DNA of 21,079 bases from CAJBLF01 sp964545415 (GTDB lineage Bacteria; Patescibacteriota; Gracilibacteria; Absconditabacterales; Absconditicoccaceae), in contig CAZJFP010000019.1 in NCBI GenBank assembly GCA_964545415.1, positions 1 through 21,079 of the forward strand. The letters are read 5' to 3'. This document shows positions 12,182 through 21,079 of this stretch, in pieces. Each line of letters starts with the position of its first letter. Position 1 is the stretch's first letter. The position numbers were made by a program, and so were the translations under genes. The notes under the pieces are model-generated. The model saw nothing but the letters and a program-made list of their open reading frames with translations. It did not search any database and was not told the origin of the DNA.

Positions 12182-13978
12182 ATGTGACAGGATTACAAGA
12201 AGAACAAGACTATCGGAGCGCGAAGAGTGATTTCGTATTTTTGGAAGATGACGATGACGAGAAAACGACCGTTCATTATCGCTACCGTAGGTATGGTTTT
12301 TGCATCATTAGCAAGCTTGATTCTCCCCATCTATTATACCAAGATCGTCGATATCGTGCAAATAGGCGAAGGAAGCAGAGCAGCGTTGGTGCCTGTTCTG
12401 ATGGGGATTTTGGTTACTATGGCGATCATCGAACTGTTTTCTATCGGAGGATGGAGGATGGTGGGATTCTGACTCGTGAGTTTGGAACCGAAGGTGATGC
12501 GCAGGATATTTCAGCAATGTTTCGCTTACTTACATAAACATTCGTTCAGATTTTTTACCAACAACTTTTCGGGATCGCTCGTTAAGAAGATAAGTAAGTT
12601 AGCATACTCTTATGAAAATATGGTGGACAATTTCGTCTTCAATCTTTTGAGGATGTTTATCTTCCTCCCGTTTATTATCGTTGTAGTGGGAAAAAAAGAT
12701 CTGACAATCTGATTAGTATTTCTATGATTTATCCTTGTGTTCGGATTCTTTCAATATCTCTTTTTCAAACGGAACACCAAATACGAGATCATGGCTAACG
12801 AGCAGGACTCCAAAACAACTTGAGAACTTGCTGATACGATCACCAACAACTTCAATATACTTACCTTCGCTTCAGTCCCGAGAGAGATCAAAAGATTCGA
12901 TGGAGTCATCAAAGAATGGGAGCGTCTTACAAGAGTCAAACGGATGAGATCAGAACGGATGTTTTTTGCGAGCACCGTATTGATCTTTGCATTCGAGATA
13001 GGCGCGATTTATCTGGCGATCAAGGCACGAGGCGCAGGTACGATTTCTGCAGGAGTGATCATCTTGATCCAAGTCTATATCTTCAAAGTATTTGAACAGC
13101 TCTTCAATATCAGACAAGTCCTCAAACAGCTCAATAGAGCGATCGGAGAATCGGCAGAGATGTTGGAGATCCTTGATGAACCGCATGAAATCCAAGATCA
13201 TTCAGATAAGTTGTTAGATGTTTCTGCAGGGAAAGTAGCATTTGAAAATATTCAATTTAGCTATATTGACGGCAAAAATATTTTTGATGGATTGGATCTC
13301 AGAATCAAACCCGGAGAAAAGGTCGCGATCGTAGGACAATCCGGATCAGGAAAGACCACGCTCGTCAAATTGTTGTTCAGATTCTTTGATATCCAATGAG
13401 GAAAGATTATGATTGACGGACAAGATATCGCACAAGTTACTCAGGATAGTTTGAGATCACAGATCTCTATGGTTCCGCAAGATACCGTGCTCTTCCATAG
13501 ATCTATCAGGGAAAATATCGCCTACGGCAATCCCGATGCTACTGACGAAGAGATTATCGCTGCTGCCAAGATGGCGCGTTGTCACGACTTCATCAGCAAG
13601 ATGAAAGACGGCTACGATACCTTAGTTGGTGAACGCGGAATCAAGCTTTCCGGATGAGAGAGACAAAGAGTTGCTATCGCAAGAGCGATCCTGGAAAACA
13701 AAAGAATTCTCGTCCTCGACGAAGCGACCTCATCACTAGACTCGGAATCAGAACATCTGATCCAGGAAGCGATGGACGAAGTTATCCGCAACAAGACCGC
13801 TATCGTCATCGCGCACAGATTATCCACCATCATGAAGATGGACAGGATCATTGTGATGGACAAGGGTCAGATTATTGAGAAGGGAAGCCACAGCGAATTG
13901 TTGGCCAAAGAAAACGGAATATACAAGAAGCTGCGAGACATCCAATCAGGAGGATTTATCCCAGAAAACAACGAATAG
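12182..13978 (+). CDS. ABC exporter, membrane and ATPase domains fused (MdlB/MsbA-like)
   Basis: ATG 12182 followed at once by UGA (Gly) opens a 598-aa frame ending in TAG. Residues ~25-320 form the six-helix exporter domain, e.g. PFIIATVGMVFASLASLILP and MFIFLPFIIVVV. The ATPase domain has Walker A GQSGSGKTT (~385), Q-loop MVPQDT, signature LSGGERQR (~488), Walker B RILVLDEATSSLD (~508) and the switch His in AIVIAHRLST. The second Gly of the signature is UGA, and seven UGA occur in all. Such half-transporters dimerise to export drugs, lipids or peptides. There is no partner gene adjacent, so a homodimer is likely. Expression is probably controlled by the leader at 11893-12077. The substrate is unknown. 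Confidence 0.93.
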
Positions 13979-13992
13979 TGCAAATAAGATAT

Positions 13993-14096
13993 CATTCCAG
14001 TGCTTACGTCATTCCCGACCTGATCGGGAATCCATACCAAGTAAACTGGATTTCCGCTTTCGCGGGAATGACGTGACAAAGAAAAAGACTGGAATG
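13993..14096. repeat. Nested inverted repeat with the ATTCCCG...CGGGAAT dispersed motif
   Basis: Outer arms CATTCCAGT (13993-14001) and ACTGGAATG (14088-14096); middle arms ACGTCATTCCCG (14006-14017) and CGGGAATGACGT; inner hairpins TCCCG-ACCTGA-CGGGA and TTCCGC-TTTC-GCGGGAA. The core is of the CGTCATTCCCGCG type found dispersed in many bacterial genomes. It follows the ABC gene by 14 bp and could act as a terminator or mRNA-end structure. Confidence 0.8.
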
Positions 14097-14133
14097 CTAT
14101 TGCTTAGATATTTACTCATTAACTACTATTGCC

Positions 14134-14685
14134 ATGGAATATATCAAAGATGTAACCATAGAGACTGAGCGCTTGCTCCTGGTCCCTACTACACAGGAAC
14201 ATACCGAAGAGATCTTCAAGGAATTCACCGACGAAGTAACGAGATATATGATGCCGTGCACCCCAAAAGAAATCAGTGAAACCAAAGCATGGGTAGATAG
14301 CGTACTCAGAAAAAGAGTCGAAGAAAATGAATTGCAAATGACGATTTTAAATAAAGTAACGAAAGAATTTCTCGGTAGTGCTTGACTGCATCGCATCAAA
14401 AAAAATATTCCTGAACTCTGAATTCGAGTAAAACTCTCCGCGCATGGCAAAAAAATCTGAAGGGAAGCAGTAGCGTGATTAGAAGCGCGAGCACAGAAAA
14501 ATCTTGAATTCGACTATATCAGATATCCCGTAGATAGAGACAATATCTGAAGCAGAAAAATTGCAGAAAGTTTGGGAGGAATCGTCGATAAGGACGAGCA
14601 AGGCAAAGAAAAAGTGACCGTAATACAATCATTGGATCCTAAGAGACTTCTCAATGAAGTAGTTTACAGAATCCCGAAAAAATAG
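14134..14685 (+). CDS. GNAT acetyltransferase (RimJ/RimL-like)
   Basis: The 183-aa protein begins IETERLLLVPTTQEHTEEIF, the usual start of RimJ/RimL-type N-acetyltransferases. It continues with ETKAWVDSVL, FLGSAGLHRI, an acetyl-CoA-binding stretch LGIRVKLSAHGKKIGREAVA and DNIGSRKIAESLGGIV near the end. These enzymes move acetyl from acetyl-CoA to protein N-termini or small amines. Five glycines are UGA, mostly in the acetyl-CoA-binding half. The Q/RxxGxG/A loop is recognisable as HGKKIGREA. Stop is TAG. A second, different GNAT gene follows 24 bp on in the same direction. Confidence 0.9.
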
Positions 14686-14709
14686 ATTTTTATTCCTTAT
14701 AAAAAAATC

Positions 14710-15159
14710 ATGCAGTATCCAGTATCTCCCTGACTTACTTTACAAAAAGAGATTGCTGACATAGATTACACACAGATGATTCCTATCATGGAACAAAACG
14801 ACCTTTCACGTTATTTGATTGCTAAAGAACAATTTTATGCAATCAAAGATGAAAAGGGAAAAATTCTTGCCTTCGGAAGATTATATAAAATTGGTCCTAA
14901 ACAGCGGGAATTGTGATCTTTGCGAGTGGATGAGTCTCAGAGAGGAAAGAAACTTTGATTAGCGCTCTCTCAACAACTTATCACAGATAAGGGATGAAAC
15001 AATGATATCTATCTTGCAACCAAAAGAGCATTGTGATCATATTACGAAAAGATTGGATTCCAGACAATCGAACAAAATATTCCAGAAAAACTTATTCATA
15101 CAGGAATACGAGCAAAGGAACAAGGGATAGAGTTTATTATTATGAAACATAAAATTTAG
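14710..15159 (+). CDS. GNAT acetyltransferase
   Basis: The 149-aa frame is visible only with UGA as Gly (five of them). It has the core GNAT pattern: EQFYAIKDEKGKILAFGRLY, then ELGSLRVDESQRGKKLGLAL, where QRGKKLG is the acetyl-CoA pyrophosphate loop, and later LATKRALGSYYEKIGFQTIE, the typical YEKxGF end. The N-terminal part is short. The substrate cannot be told. It lies 24 bp after the preceding GNAT gene and 4 bp before the next gene, so these three are probably one transcript. ATG 14710 is the first in-frame start. Stop is TAG. Confidence 0.88.
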
Positions 15160-15163
15160 CTTT

Positions 15164-15601
15164 ATGATAAAGTATACGATGGCCGATATCAAGAAATATC
15201 TCGAAAGCGGGTATGCCAACAGCATAGATTACAGCAAGTTCGCGAAGAATTATACATCTGATGATGAAAAGATTCTCTCGAACATCAGGAAGTTCATCGC
15301 TGATCATGTGTCAGATATCCTATTGATAAAGATAGAGGAAGATAAATTTTTTCTGACCAAGAAAGAGCTTGCGAAGCTACCTTCGACGGTACATCATTAC
15401 CTCAACTATTCCGAGCATAGAGGCATCAAACTCTATGTCTTCAACACCAAGAACGGTGATTTCAGAACGGCCATAGGCGTGTTCTGATGATCCACCGGCA
15501 GAGCCAACGAACGATATTTCGATCAGATTATAGCAGACAAAAAATACGAAAAAATAACGAAAACAGTTTCCGTAAAACTGACAGATTTGTTGAAAGGATA
15601 A
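15164..15601 (+). CDS. Unknown 145-aa protein
   Basis: Starts at ATG 15164, 4 bp after the GNAT stop (alternative ATG 15179), and ends with TAA at 15599-15601. Two consecutive UGA codons give VF-GG-STGRANERY, so a standard reading would stop at residue 107. The sequence is mostly helical and charged (DDEKILSNIRKFIADHVSDI), with a strand-rich middle (GIKLYVFNTKNGDFRTAIGV). No signal peptide or membrane segment. A shared terminator with the opposing gene follows at once. I do not recognise the family; SGYANSIDYSKFAKNY near the start may help a search. Confidence 0.75.
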
Positions 15602-15633
15602 TAAAAAAGCTCGGTAACACTACCGGGCTTTTG
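15602..15633. terminator. Bidirectional intrinsic terminator
   Basis: AGCTCGGTA-ACAC-TACCGGGCT (15608-15629), nine pairs with one G-U, with A-run before and TTTTGTT after. It lies between convergent genes ending at 15601 and 15634. Confidence 0.85.
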
Positions 15634-16677
15634 TTATAGTTCTGTCTCTTCACTGAGTAATGATTCCAGGTCATTTTTTCCCAGCAACGTATTTCTCAAT
15701 TTTTCATCATGATTCATCAAGATGATAGCATCTATATCGTCAGGATCTCGCACCTTTCCGAAGGTATTGAGTTTTTCTGAATGATGAAAAGGTACGACAT
15801 AGTTGTTCGTCATTTTCTTGTATTCTTCATTGAAGGTCTCGATGAAGTGGACATTTTTTGTGATAGGGGAGATGACGATGACATCTGTTCAGGTTAAGTT
15901 CTTTTCATTGAATCGTTTGCAGAAGAGCTGCGAATAAAACTGCAGCGTCTCTTTGACGAGATTTTTTGCCAATGGATTTTGTTCGATGAAATCGTAGGTC
16001 TTATACCGATATTGGACGATTCCGTTGTCTTTGTACATTTGTTTCAGCGCGCTCATTCACAGGTTCAAGGTTTCAACACTATGGTAAAATCCGTTTTGGA
16101 TCTTGATCGCTTTGCAGAAGTTTTCAGTAATATAGAGGAGAATAAAATTATCTTTTTTGAGATTGTTTCTGAGAAACAGCAGGGTGTGAAACGACTGCGG
16201 CAGGAGATTGAGATTGCGTTGATCAAAAAGGTTTCCATAGACGGAATTGATGATGTTCATTGTTTTTTTGTTGAGGTAGACAATATATAATCTAAAGAAT
16301 ATTTCCCCGGACTCTCAGATGACGTGCTTCTTCTCTTCGCCGTTGATATGAATATTGTCGATATAGATCATGATCCTTTCCCCATCGACATCGTTGTGTT
16401 TTTTTGTCGATTCACATCTTTCGTCTATGATGGTTTTGAGATCATTATAGGTGAATTTTTTTTCGAAAGTCTGGAAAATATCGAATCTGAAAAAACTGAA
16501 CCTGCTTTCGTCCAGCATGAAATAATGGGTATATTTTGGGTACTCTCGTGAATCATCCGTTACCTTGACCAGGTTTTCGTGGAGCACATACTGCAGAATC
16601 TGTTCCTGTTCACGTATCTTGTATACGCGGAAACTCGGGTGTGATTCGGAGAGTTGCTCGTACCGGATGTAAAACAA
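15634..16677 (-). CDS. Unknown protein, possibly PilM/FtsA-like actin fold
   Basis: Three UGA-Gly codons join the pieces into a 347-aa frame ending in TAA (15634-15636). The middle holds paired stretches typical of ASKHA-type ATPases: RIMIYIDNIHINGEEKKHVI then SGEIFFRLYIVYLN, and later NFILLYITENFCKAIKIQNG with FYHSVETLNLGMSALKQMY. That resembles PilM of type IV pilus machinery or FtsA, but the phosphate loops are not clear, so this is a suggestion only. The C-terminal part (TDVIVISPITKNVHFIETFN) is strand-rich. The start is uncertain: no in-frame ATG occurs between the upstream TAG and the conserved frame, so TTG 16677 is used. An inverted repeat sits just upstream and may have truncated the gene. 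Confidence 0.65.
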
Positions 16678-16714
16678 AATAAATAATTTACAATGTAAAA
16701 TGTATATCGTCTAC

Positions 16715-16786
16715 AAATCCCTCCTGCACCTCCCTTTATCAAGGGAGGAATTAGCCCTCCTTGACAAAGGAGGGTTGGGTGGATTT
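16715..16786. repeat. Double-hairpin inverted repeat
   Basis: Outer arms AAATCC and GGATTT enclose two perfect 8-bp hairpins with 4-base loops: CCTCCCTT-TATC-AAGGGAGG (16729-16748) and CCCTCCTT-GACA-AAGGAGGG (16755-16774). This type of CCTCCCTT/AAGGAGGG intergenic element is widely dispersed in bacteria. It stands between two minus-strand genes. Confidence 0.85.
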
Positions 16787-16792
16787 GCTTTC

Positions 16793-16933
16793 TTATTCTT
16801 CAAGCGGTTCTTGTTGCTTTTGTTCGTCTTCTAGTGAAGCCAAAATATCGTCGTGAAGATCTTCCAACGCTTCAGCTGTCTCAGTCATGATAGGATCTCT
16901 TTCGGGCATATAGTCCATATAGTCCTCACGCAT
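16793..16933 (-). CDS. 46-aa acidic small protein
   Basis: ATG (16931-16933) to TAA (16793-16795) encodes MREDYMDYMPERDPIMTETA followed by an acidic, Glu/Asp/Gln-rich helix ending EEPLEE-like. No UGA. No clear Shine-Dalgarno. It would be cotranscribed with the minus-strand gene at 15634, across the double hairpin. Composition is far from random for this AT-rich spacer, which is the main support. The stretch 16934-17031 upstream holds only a short GGTAGAAGGT-type tandem repeat. Confidence 0.4.
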   Translation of the reverse strand: MREDYMDYMPERDPIMTETAEALEDLHDDILASLEDEQKQQEPLEE

Positions 16934-17031
16934 GGCGAATTTTGGTAGAAGGTGAAAGGTAGAAGGTAGAAAAACCTTATCATTACCTATGGTTTATTAC
17001 GGTTTTGATAAAAAAATACAAGCGGATCGAT

Positions 17032-18111
17032 TTATTTGTACTCCTTGATCTCCATCTCGCCTTTGAGCGCCATAAGGCCATTCATGGCCAACGCACGCAT
17101 CTCGTCTTCACCCGGGTACACGTGTACCGGCGCGAGTCTAGTGACGCGATCCGCTATTTGATCGGTCAGCCATGTGCTCTTGGCCATACCACCGGTTAAC
17201 AGGATCGCGTCGACATCGCATTTCAACACGGTCGCCATAGCACCGATATACTTCGCTACTTGATAGACAAACGCTTCAAAGACTTTCTTCGCGTCTTCGT
17301 CTCCGGCCAACGCTTTCATCTCGGCATCGTAGGCATTATTCGTTCCCAAGAATCCTACCATACCACCTTTACCGACGATGATGTTCATCATCTCGCCTTG
17401 CGTGTATTTTCCGCTGAAACATAATCTGACAAGATCACCTGCAGGCAAAGCACCGCTTCTTTCGGGTGAAAATGGTCATTCACCATCTATCGCATTATTT
17501 ACATCGACGACTTTCCCATGTTGATGTGCACCGATAGAGACTCCGCCACCCATGTGGACCACAATCAGATTCATATCCTCGTATTTCTTGCCTACGCTTG
17601 CAGCGTGCTGACGAGCGATAGCTTTTTGGTTCAATGCATGGAAAATAGATTCGCGTTTGAACAAAGGATGTCACGACATCCTGGCAACATCCGTAAGTTC
17701 GTCGACAACGACGGGATCAGCGATAAATGCTTTAGCGCCCGGAATAGCCTTTGCCATATCTCTTGCAATCAACGCTCCGAGATTGCTGGCATGTTCTTTG
17801 AGCGGTGCATCCTGGAGATCGTGGACCATAGCGTCATTGACTTCATATACTCCAGACGGTATCGGTTTCAAAATTCCTCCTCTTCCCACGATCGCATCTA
17901 GGGTTTCTATAGCTATATTCGCTGCTTGCAGCTCTTGGAGAATCAACTCCTTGCGGAATGCGAACTGGTCAGCGACATGGTGATACTTTGCAATCTCTTC
18001 TGCAGGATGTTTGATATTTTTGATAAAGCGTTCTTCCGTGTTTTGGTATACGGCGATCTTGGTGGAAGTAGAACCGGGATTGATAGCCAGTATCATAAAG
18101 TCTTTCATCAT
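17032..18111 (-). CDS. buk: Butyrate kinase
   Basis: The 359-aa protein has the acetate/butyrate kinase signatures: ILAINPGSTSTKIAVY at the start, AIVGRGGILKPIPSGVYEVN, EHASNLGALIARDMAK, DPVVVDELTDVARMSG, SIFHALNQKAIARQHA, VVHMGGGVSIGAH, DGEGPFSPERSG, CFSGKYTQGE and ILLTGGMAKS. The GRGG, ALNQKA and FSPERSG strings point to butyrate kinase rather than acetate kinase. The enzyme interconverts butyryl phosphate plus ADP and butyrate plus ATP; in fermenters it makes ATP. Two glycines are UGA (MS-G-HPLF, GE-G-PFS). Two ATGs are tandem at 18106-18111; either may be used. The usual partner, phosphate butyryltransferase, is not in the window. Confidence 0.95.
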
Positions 18112-18249
18112 ATATGAGTAATAAAATAAAAAAAGCCCTCAGGCAATCGTTGTTTTGTAGGGTAGCCTTTTAGTGAAAAATTACAAGATAGAAAAATAAT
18201 CCAAATTTTAACATGGTCGAATTCGACGCCTTTAAAAATAGACAATCTC
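18112..18249. other. buk leader region with a remnant of a KilA-N gene
   Basis: Next to buk lies a C+G patch followed on the minus strand by seven T (18130-18136), a possible weak attenuator. At 18213-18240 the + strand reads MVEFDAFKN, matching IEFDGFKN of the KilA-N protein at 18347 both in protein and DNA (about 20 of 25 bases), so it is probably a fragment of a related gene. Confidence 0.4.
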
Positions 18250-18341
18250 TTGATTTTTTTATTACAATTTACTACAATTCAAGTAGTTGCCAATAAACAA
18301 AAGGAATGAGATGCTTTACCGTTTTTTTAGCATCTTTTTTT
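18250..18341 (+). ncRNA. Promoter-terminator unit, copy B (leader of the KilA-N gene or small RNA)
   Basis: TTGATT (18250-18255), a 17-bp spacer, TACAAT (18273-18278), then GTTGCCA, AGGAATGAGATGCT and a perfect hairpin AGATGCT...AGCATCT (18309-18315 with 18329-18335) running into seven T. The first copy is at 7136-7229. The KilA-N start codon (18347) comes five bases after the T-run, so here the unit would act as an attenuator unless transcription reads through. An ATG at 18311 inside the hairpin is in frame with KilA-N and would add 12 residues. Confidence 0.5.
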
Positions 18342-18346
18342 GTATC

Positions 18347-19177
18347 ATGAAAAAAAATCAGCAAATTAAAGTTCTTTGATCAAACGTCTCCGTTTTCAAA
18401 ACTAGAAATGATGATTATGTTAGTTTAACTGATATTGCGAGATATAAAGATCCTGAGAGATCTGATTATATTTTGCAGAACCGAATGAGAACAAAAAACA
18501 CCATTGAATACCTTTGATTCCGGGAAATGTTGTATAATCCACTTTTTAAATCCATCGAATTCGATGGATTTAAAAATCAAGCCTGATGAAATACTTTTAG
18601 TATGACACCAAAAAAACGAATAGAAAAAACAAATGCTATTGGCATAATTTCTAAAAAGGGAAAATATTGATGAACATTCGCTTATAAGGACATTGCTATA
18701 AAGTTTGCATCATGGATTTCTGTAGAATTTGAGCTCTATCTCATCAAAGAATTTCAGAGACTCAAAGCACAAGAGACACACTCCTTAGAATGGAACGTAA
18801 AAAGATTCCTCACCAAAATGAACTACAAGATCCATACGGACGCTATCAAAGACAATCTTATCCCAAAAGAACTTTCTCAGAATGATATCAACATCCTCTA
18901 TGCTGACGAAGCGGACGTACTCAATCTCGCTTTGTTCGGGATGACGGCAAAACAATGGCAATCAAAAAATAATTGAAAACAAGGCAACATCAGAGACTAC
19001 GCAACGATAGAGCAGCTCATCATCCTCGCAAATATGGAAAGTCTCAACGCGGAATATATCAAACTCCATGTTCCACAAAACCAAAGGTTGCAGCTGCTCA
19101 ATCAGACAGCGATTACGCAGATGACATCATTATTGAATGTATGAACGAGAAATACATTGTTGGATTCGGGGAAATAA
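18347..19177 (+). CDS. KilA-N domain protein (phage antirepressor-like)
   Basis: With eight UGA-Gly codons the frame encodes 276 aa from ATG 18347 to TAA 19175-19177. The KilA-N DNA-binding domain covers about residues 8-145: DDYVSLTDIARYKDPERSDY, then MRTKNTIEYLGFREMLYNPL, SIEFDGFKNQAGGNTFSM, GKYGGTFAYKDIAIKFASWI and SVEFELYLIKEFQRLKAQE. The C-terminal half is helical, with DEADVLNLALFGMTAKQWQ. KilA-N proteins occur in phages and mobile elements, often as antirepressors or regulators, and also free in host genomes. No other phage genes are present. More than half of its glycines are UGA, so the gene has been in this lineage for some time. ATG 18311 is a possible earlier start. Confidence 0.9.
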
Positions 19178-19208
19178 AAAAAATCCCCCGGACGACGGTC
19201 GAGGGATT
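19176..19208 (-). terminator. Terminator of topA (minus strand)
   Basis: On the minus strand AATCCC (19203-19208) and GGGATT (19182-19187) form the outer stem, with a partly paired inner part, followed by eight T (19176-19183). It overlaps the end of the convergent KilA-N gene. Confidence 0.7.
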
Positions 19209-19228
19209 GGGTAGATATAGGGAATTGT

Positions 19229-21079
19229 TTACTTCTTCTTGGCTGTTTTTTTCGCTGGCGATTTCTTAGCAGCTGGTTTTTTCTCTACTTTCTCTTTCTT
19301 GGCTTTGGTTGTTTTTTTCTCCGCTTTTGCTGGAGCCTTTCCTTTGTTAGGGCCTGTCGCTATGATATCGAGACAATCCTTCAAGGTAAGATCAGAGGCA
19401 TCTTTTCCTCCTTTCGGTATCTTATAATTATTTCCTTCATATTTGATATACGCTCCATAGAGTCAATTCAAGACCTCGACTTTTTTACCCTTATCATCGA
19501 AGGTGTTGATATATTTATTTTTCTCGGTATCGATTTTCTTCTCCACCAATGGGATGATTTCTTCCATGGTGATCGTGTACGGATCCAAGGTCTTCGGGAT
19601 GGAAACGAATAGATTCTTGTATTTGAGATATGGTCCGAATTTTCCTACCGCGACGGTGATCGGCTCGCCTTCATACTTGCCTGCGACTCTCGGCAACGCG
19701 AACAACGCTAATGCGTCTTCGAGCGTCAATGTCTCGATGGTCTGTCCTGGTCTGAGGGATGCGAATTTTGGCTTTTCCTCGTCTTGCGCGGTTCCTACTT
19801 GCACCATAGGACCGAATCTTCCTATTCTTGCCACGACGAGTTTTCCGGTGTTGGGATCTCTTCCGAGTTCCTTATCAGCACTCTGTTTTCCTGCGTTCTT
19901 CATCGTGTTTTCTACGTCCTTGTGGAACGGTCCGTAAAATTCCTTGAGCATCTGGACTCGTTTCATCTTTCCTTCCGCGATGATATCAAATTCGCCTTCC
20001 ACGTTGGCCGTGAAGTTGTAATCCAAGATATCTTTGAAATGCTCGCAGAGGAAGTCATTGACGACCATTCATATATCCGTAGGGAAGAGCTTCTGTTTTT
20101 CCGCTCCGGTCATCTGCTTTTTTTCTTCTGATTTCACCACTCACAATCTGAGCGTGTATTCCATGAATTTCCTTTCAACGCCGTTCCTATCTTCTTTGAC
20201 GACATATCACCTTTTCTGGATAGTCGAAATAGTCGGCGCGTAGGTTGACGGTCTTCCGATGCCGAGCTCTTCCAGCTTCTTTACTAAGCTCGCTTCCGTA
20301 TATCTTGGCGGATGATTTTTGAATCTTTCGGTAGCCGTGATCATCTGATTGACCAACTGTTCTCACTTCGTCATCTTCGGCAACATTCCTGCGGTTTCTC
20401 CTTCCTCGTCTTCGTCCTTGGACTCGAAATAGACTTTCAAGAATCCATCGAACTTCACGACTTCTCCGCTGGCGATGAAATTGAACTTGTTGTTCGTAGA
20501 TATGCTGATCGTCGCTTTGGTCTTTTCCACCTCAGCCGGCGCCATCTGTGATGCGATAGTTCTTTTCCGGATGAGCTCGTACAATCTTTTTTCTGAAGCG
20601 TCGCCTCCCGCGATCTGATTTTCCATATGGGTCGGTCTGATACATTCATGCGCTTCCTGTGAACCCTTAGACTTCGTTACATAATGCGTCGGCTTGGAAT
20701 AGTCCTTGCCGTATCTTTTGCTGATCTCGTCTTGAGCGGCTTTGACGGCAAAATCGGAGATGTTGACGCTATCCGTTCTCATGTAGGTGATGAATCCCGC
20801 TTCGTACAATTTTTGTGCGACCTGCATGGTTCTCGCTACGGAGAATCCTAATTTCCTGCTGGCTTCCTGTTGCAGGGTAGAGGTGGTGAACGGCGCTGAA
20901 GGCGACTTCTTGCCTGGCTTCACTTCGATGCTTTCTACCTTGTATTGTGCGTCTTTGCAGGAGTCCAAAAAATTCTTGGTCTCCTCTTCGTTCGCGAGAT
21001 CTTTGGACAATTCCGCCTTGAATTCTTTCTTGGCATCACCGACAAAATTTCCTATGACTTTGAAAAAATTCTCTGAATC
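19229..21079 (-). CDS. topA: DNA topoisomerase I (N-terminal part outside window)
   Basis: The frame is open from the window edge to TAA (19229-19231), giving the last 616 residues. The active site is clear: AGFITYMRTDSVNISD, with the DNA-linking tyrosine. Other type IA blocks are PFTTSTLQQEASRKLGFSVA, GSQEAHECIRPTH, PRYTEASLVKKLEELGIGRP and STYAPTISTIQKRGYVVKED. The C-terminal part holds three topoisomerase C-terminal repeats (GRFGPMVQVG, GKFGPYLKY, YGAYIKYEGNNYKIPKG) and a Lys/Ala/Pro tail (~40 residues) that probably holds DNA. The enzyme relaxes negative supercoils. Five glycines are UGA. The TOPRIM domain must lie beyond 21079. Confidence 0.95.

Noticed and set aside
12076..12537. 153-aa ORF in another frame over the ABC start
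   Set aside because: It is a shadow of the ABC exporter frame, whose 598 aa carry all family motifs.
17518..17983. Plus-strand ORFs opposite butyrate kinase
   Set aside because: Antisense shadows of buk without protein-family features.
7785..19177. UGA as selenocysteine
   Set aside because: Far too many UGA codons, at glycine rather than cysteine positions, and no SECIS-like hairpins after them.
18347..19177. Prophage because of the KilA-N gene
   Set aside because: No integrase, structural, lysis or replication phage genes are present; the neighbours are housekeeping genes.

Overview
The window reads as a chromosomal segment from a code-25 bacterium (UGA = glycine), i.e. candidate phylum Absconditabacteria (SR1) or Gracilibacteria. 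Under the standard code most longer genes break into fragments. Reading UGA as Gly joins them into full proteins, with glycine exactly where the families need it: ComM Walker A, the ABC signature LSGGERQR, GIY-YIG, the NodB motif GNH, butyrate kinase DGEGPFSPE. All stops I can trust are UAA or UAG. I cannot choose between the two phyla from this sequence.

Layout. 1-750: end of a cysteine-rich exported-type protein and a 64-aa membrane protein. 751-2594: an array of small hairpin cassettes, then an AbiEi/AbiEii (type IV toxin-antitoxin) pair bracketed by two 119-bp direct repeats. 2600-4260: a candidate small RNA, a NYN-domain nuclease on the minus strand with an unusual repeat-rich leader, a dispersed palindromic element, and a GIY-YIG nuclease preceded by a broken copy of its own start. 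4278-7130: short, mostly unknown genes. Several are separated by compact terminator-promoter junctions, and one (5938) is a near copy of the 64-aa membrane protein at 556. 7136-9446: a promoter-terminator unit, then a DUF559 nuclease and the ComM helicase gene bracketed by inverted copies of the palindromic element. 9494-11819: gpmI (glycolysis) and a polysaccharide deacetylase. 11893-13978: a 43-codon leader ORF over a mutually exclusive antiterminator/terminator, then an ABC exporter. 14134-15601: two GNAT acetyltransferases and an unknown protein. 15634-18111 (minus): a protein possibly of the PilM/FtsA-like fold, a small acidic ORF, and butyrate kinase. 18250-19177: a second copy of the promoter-terminator unit followed by a KilA-N protein. 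19229-21079 (minus): the C-terminal two thirds or so of DNA topoisomerase I.

Themes. Housekeeping genes (gpmI, topA, buk, comM) alternate with accessory material (AbiE, NYN, GIY-YIG, DUF559, KilA-N) and many small palindromic repeats. Likely promoters mostly follow TTGnnn - 16 bp - TAnnnT. The AbiE pair has no UGA codon, and a run of genes at 5435-6933 carries UGA only at the natural C-terminus; both suggest recent arrival from standard-code donors. The best candidates for new biology are the hairpin-cassette array around AbiE, the ABC leader attenuator with a UGA codon in its antiterminator arm, and the palindromic element beside nuclease genes. All calls were made by eye; no database search was run.
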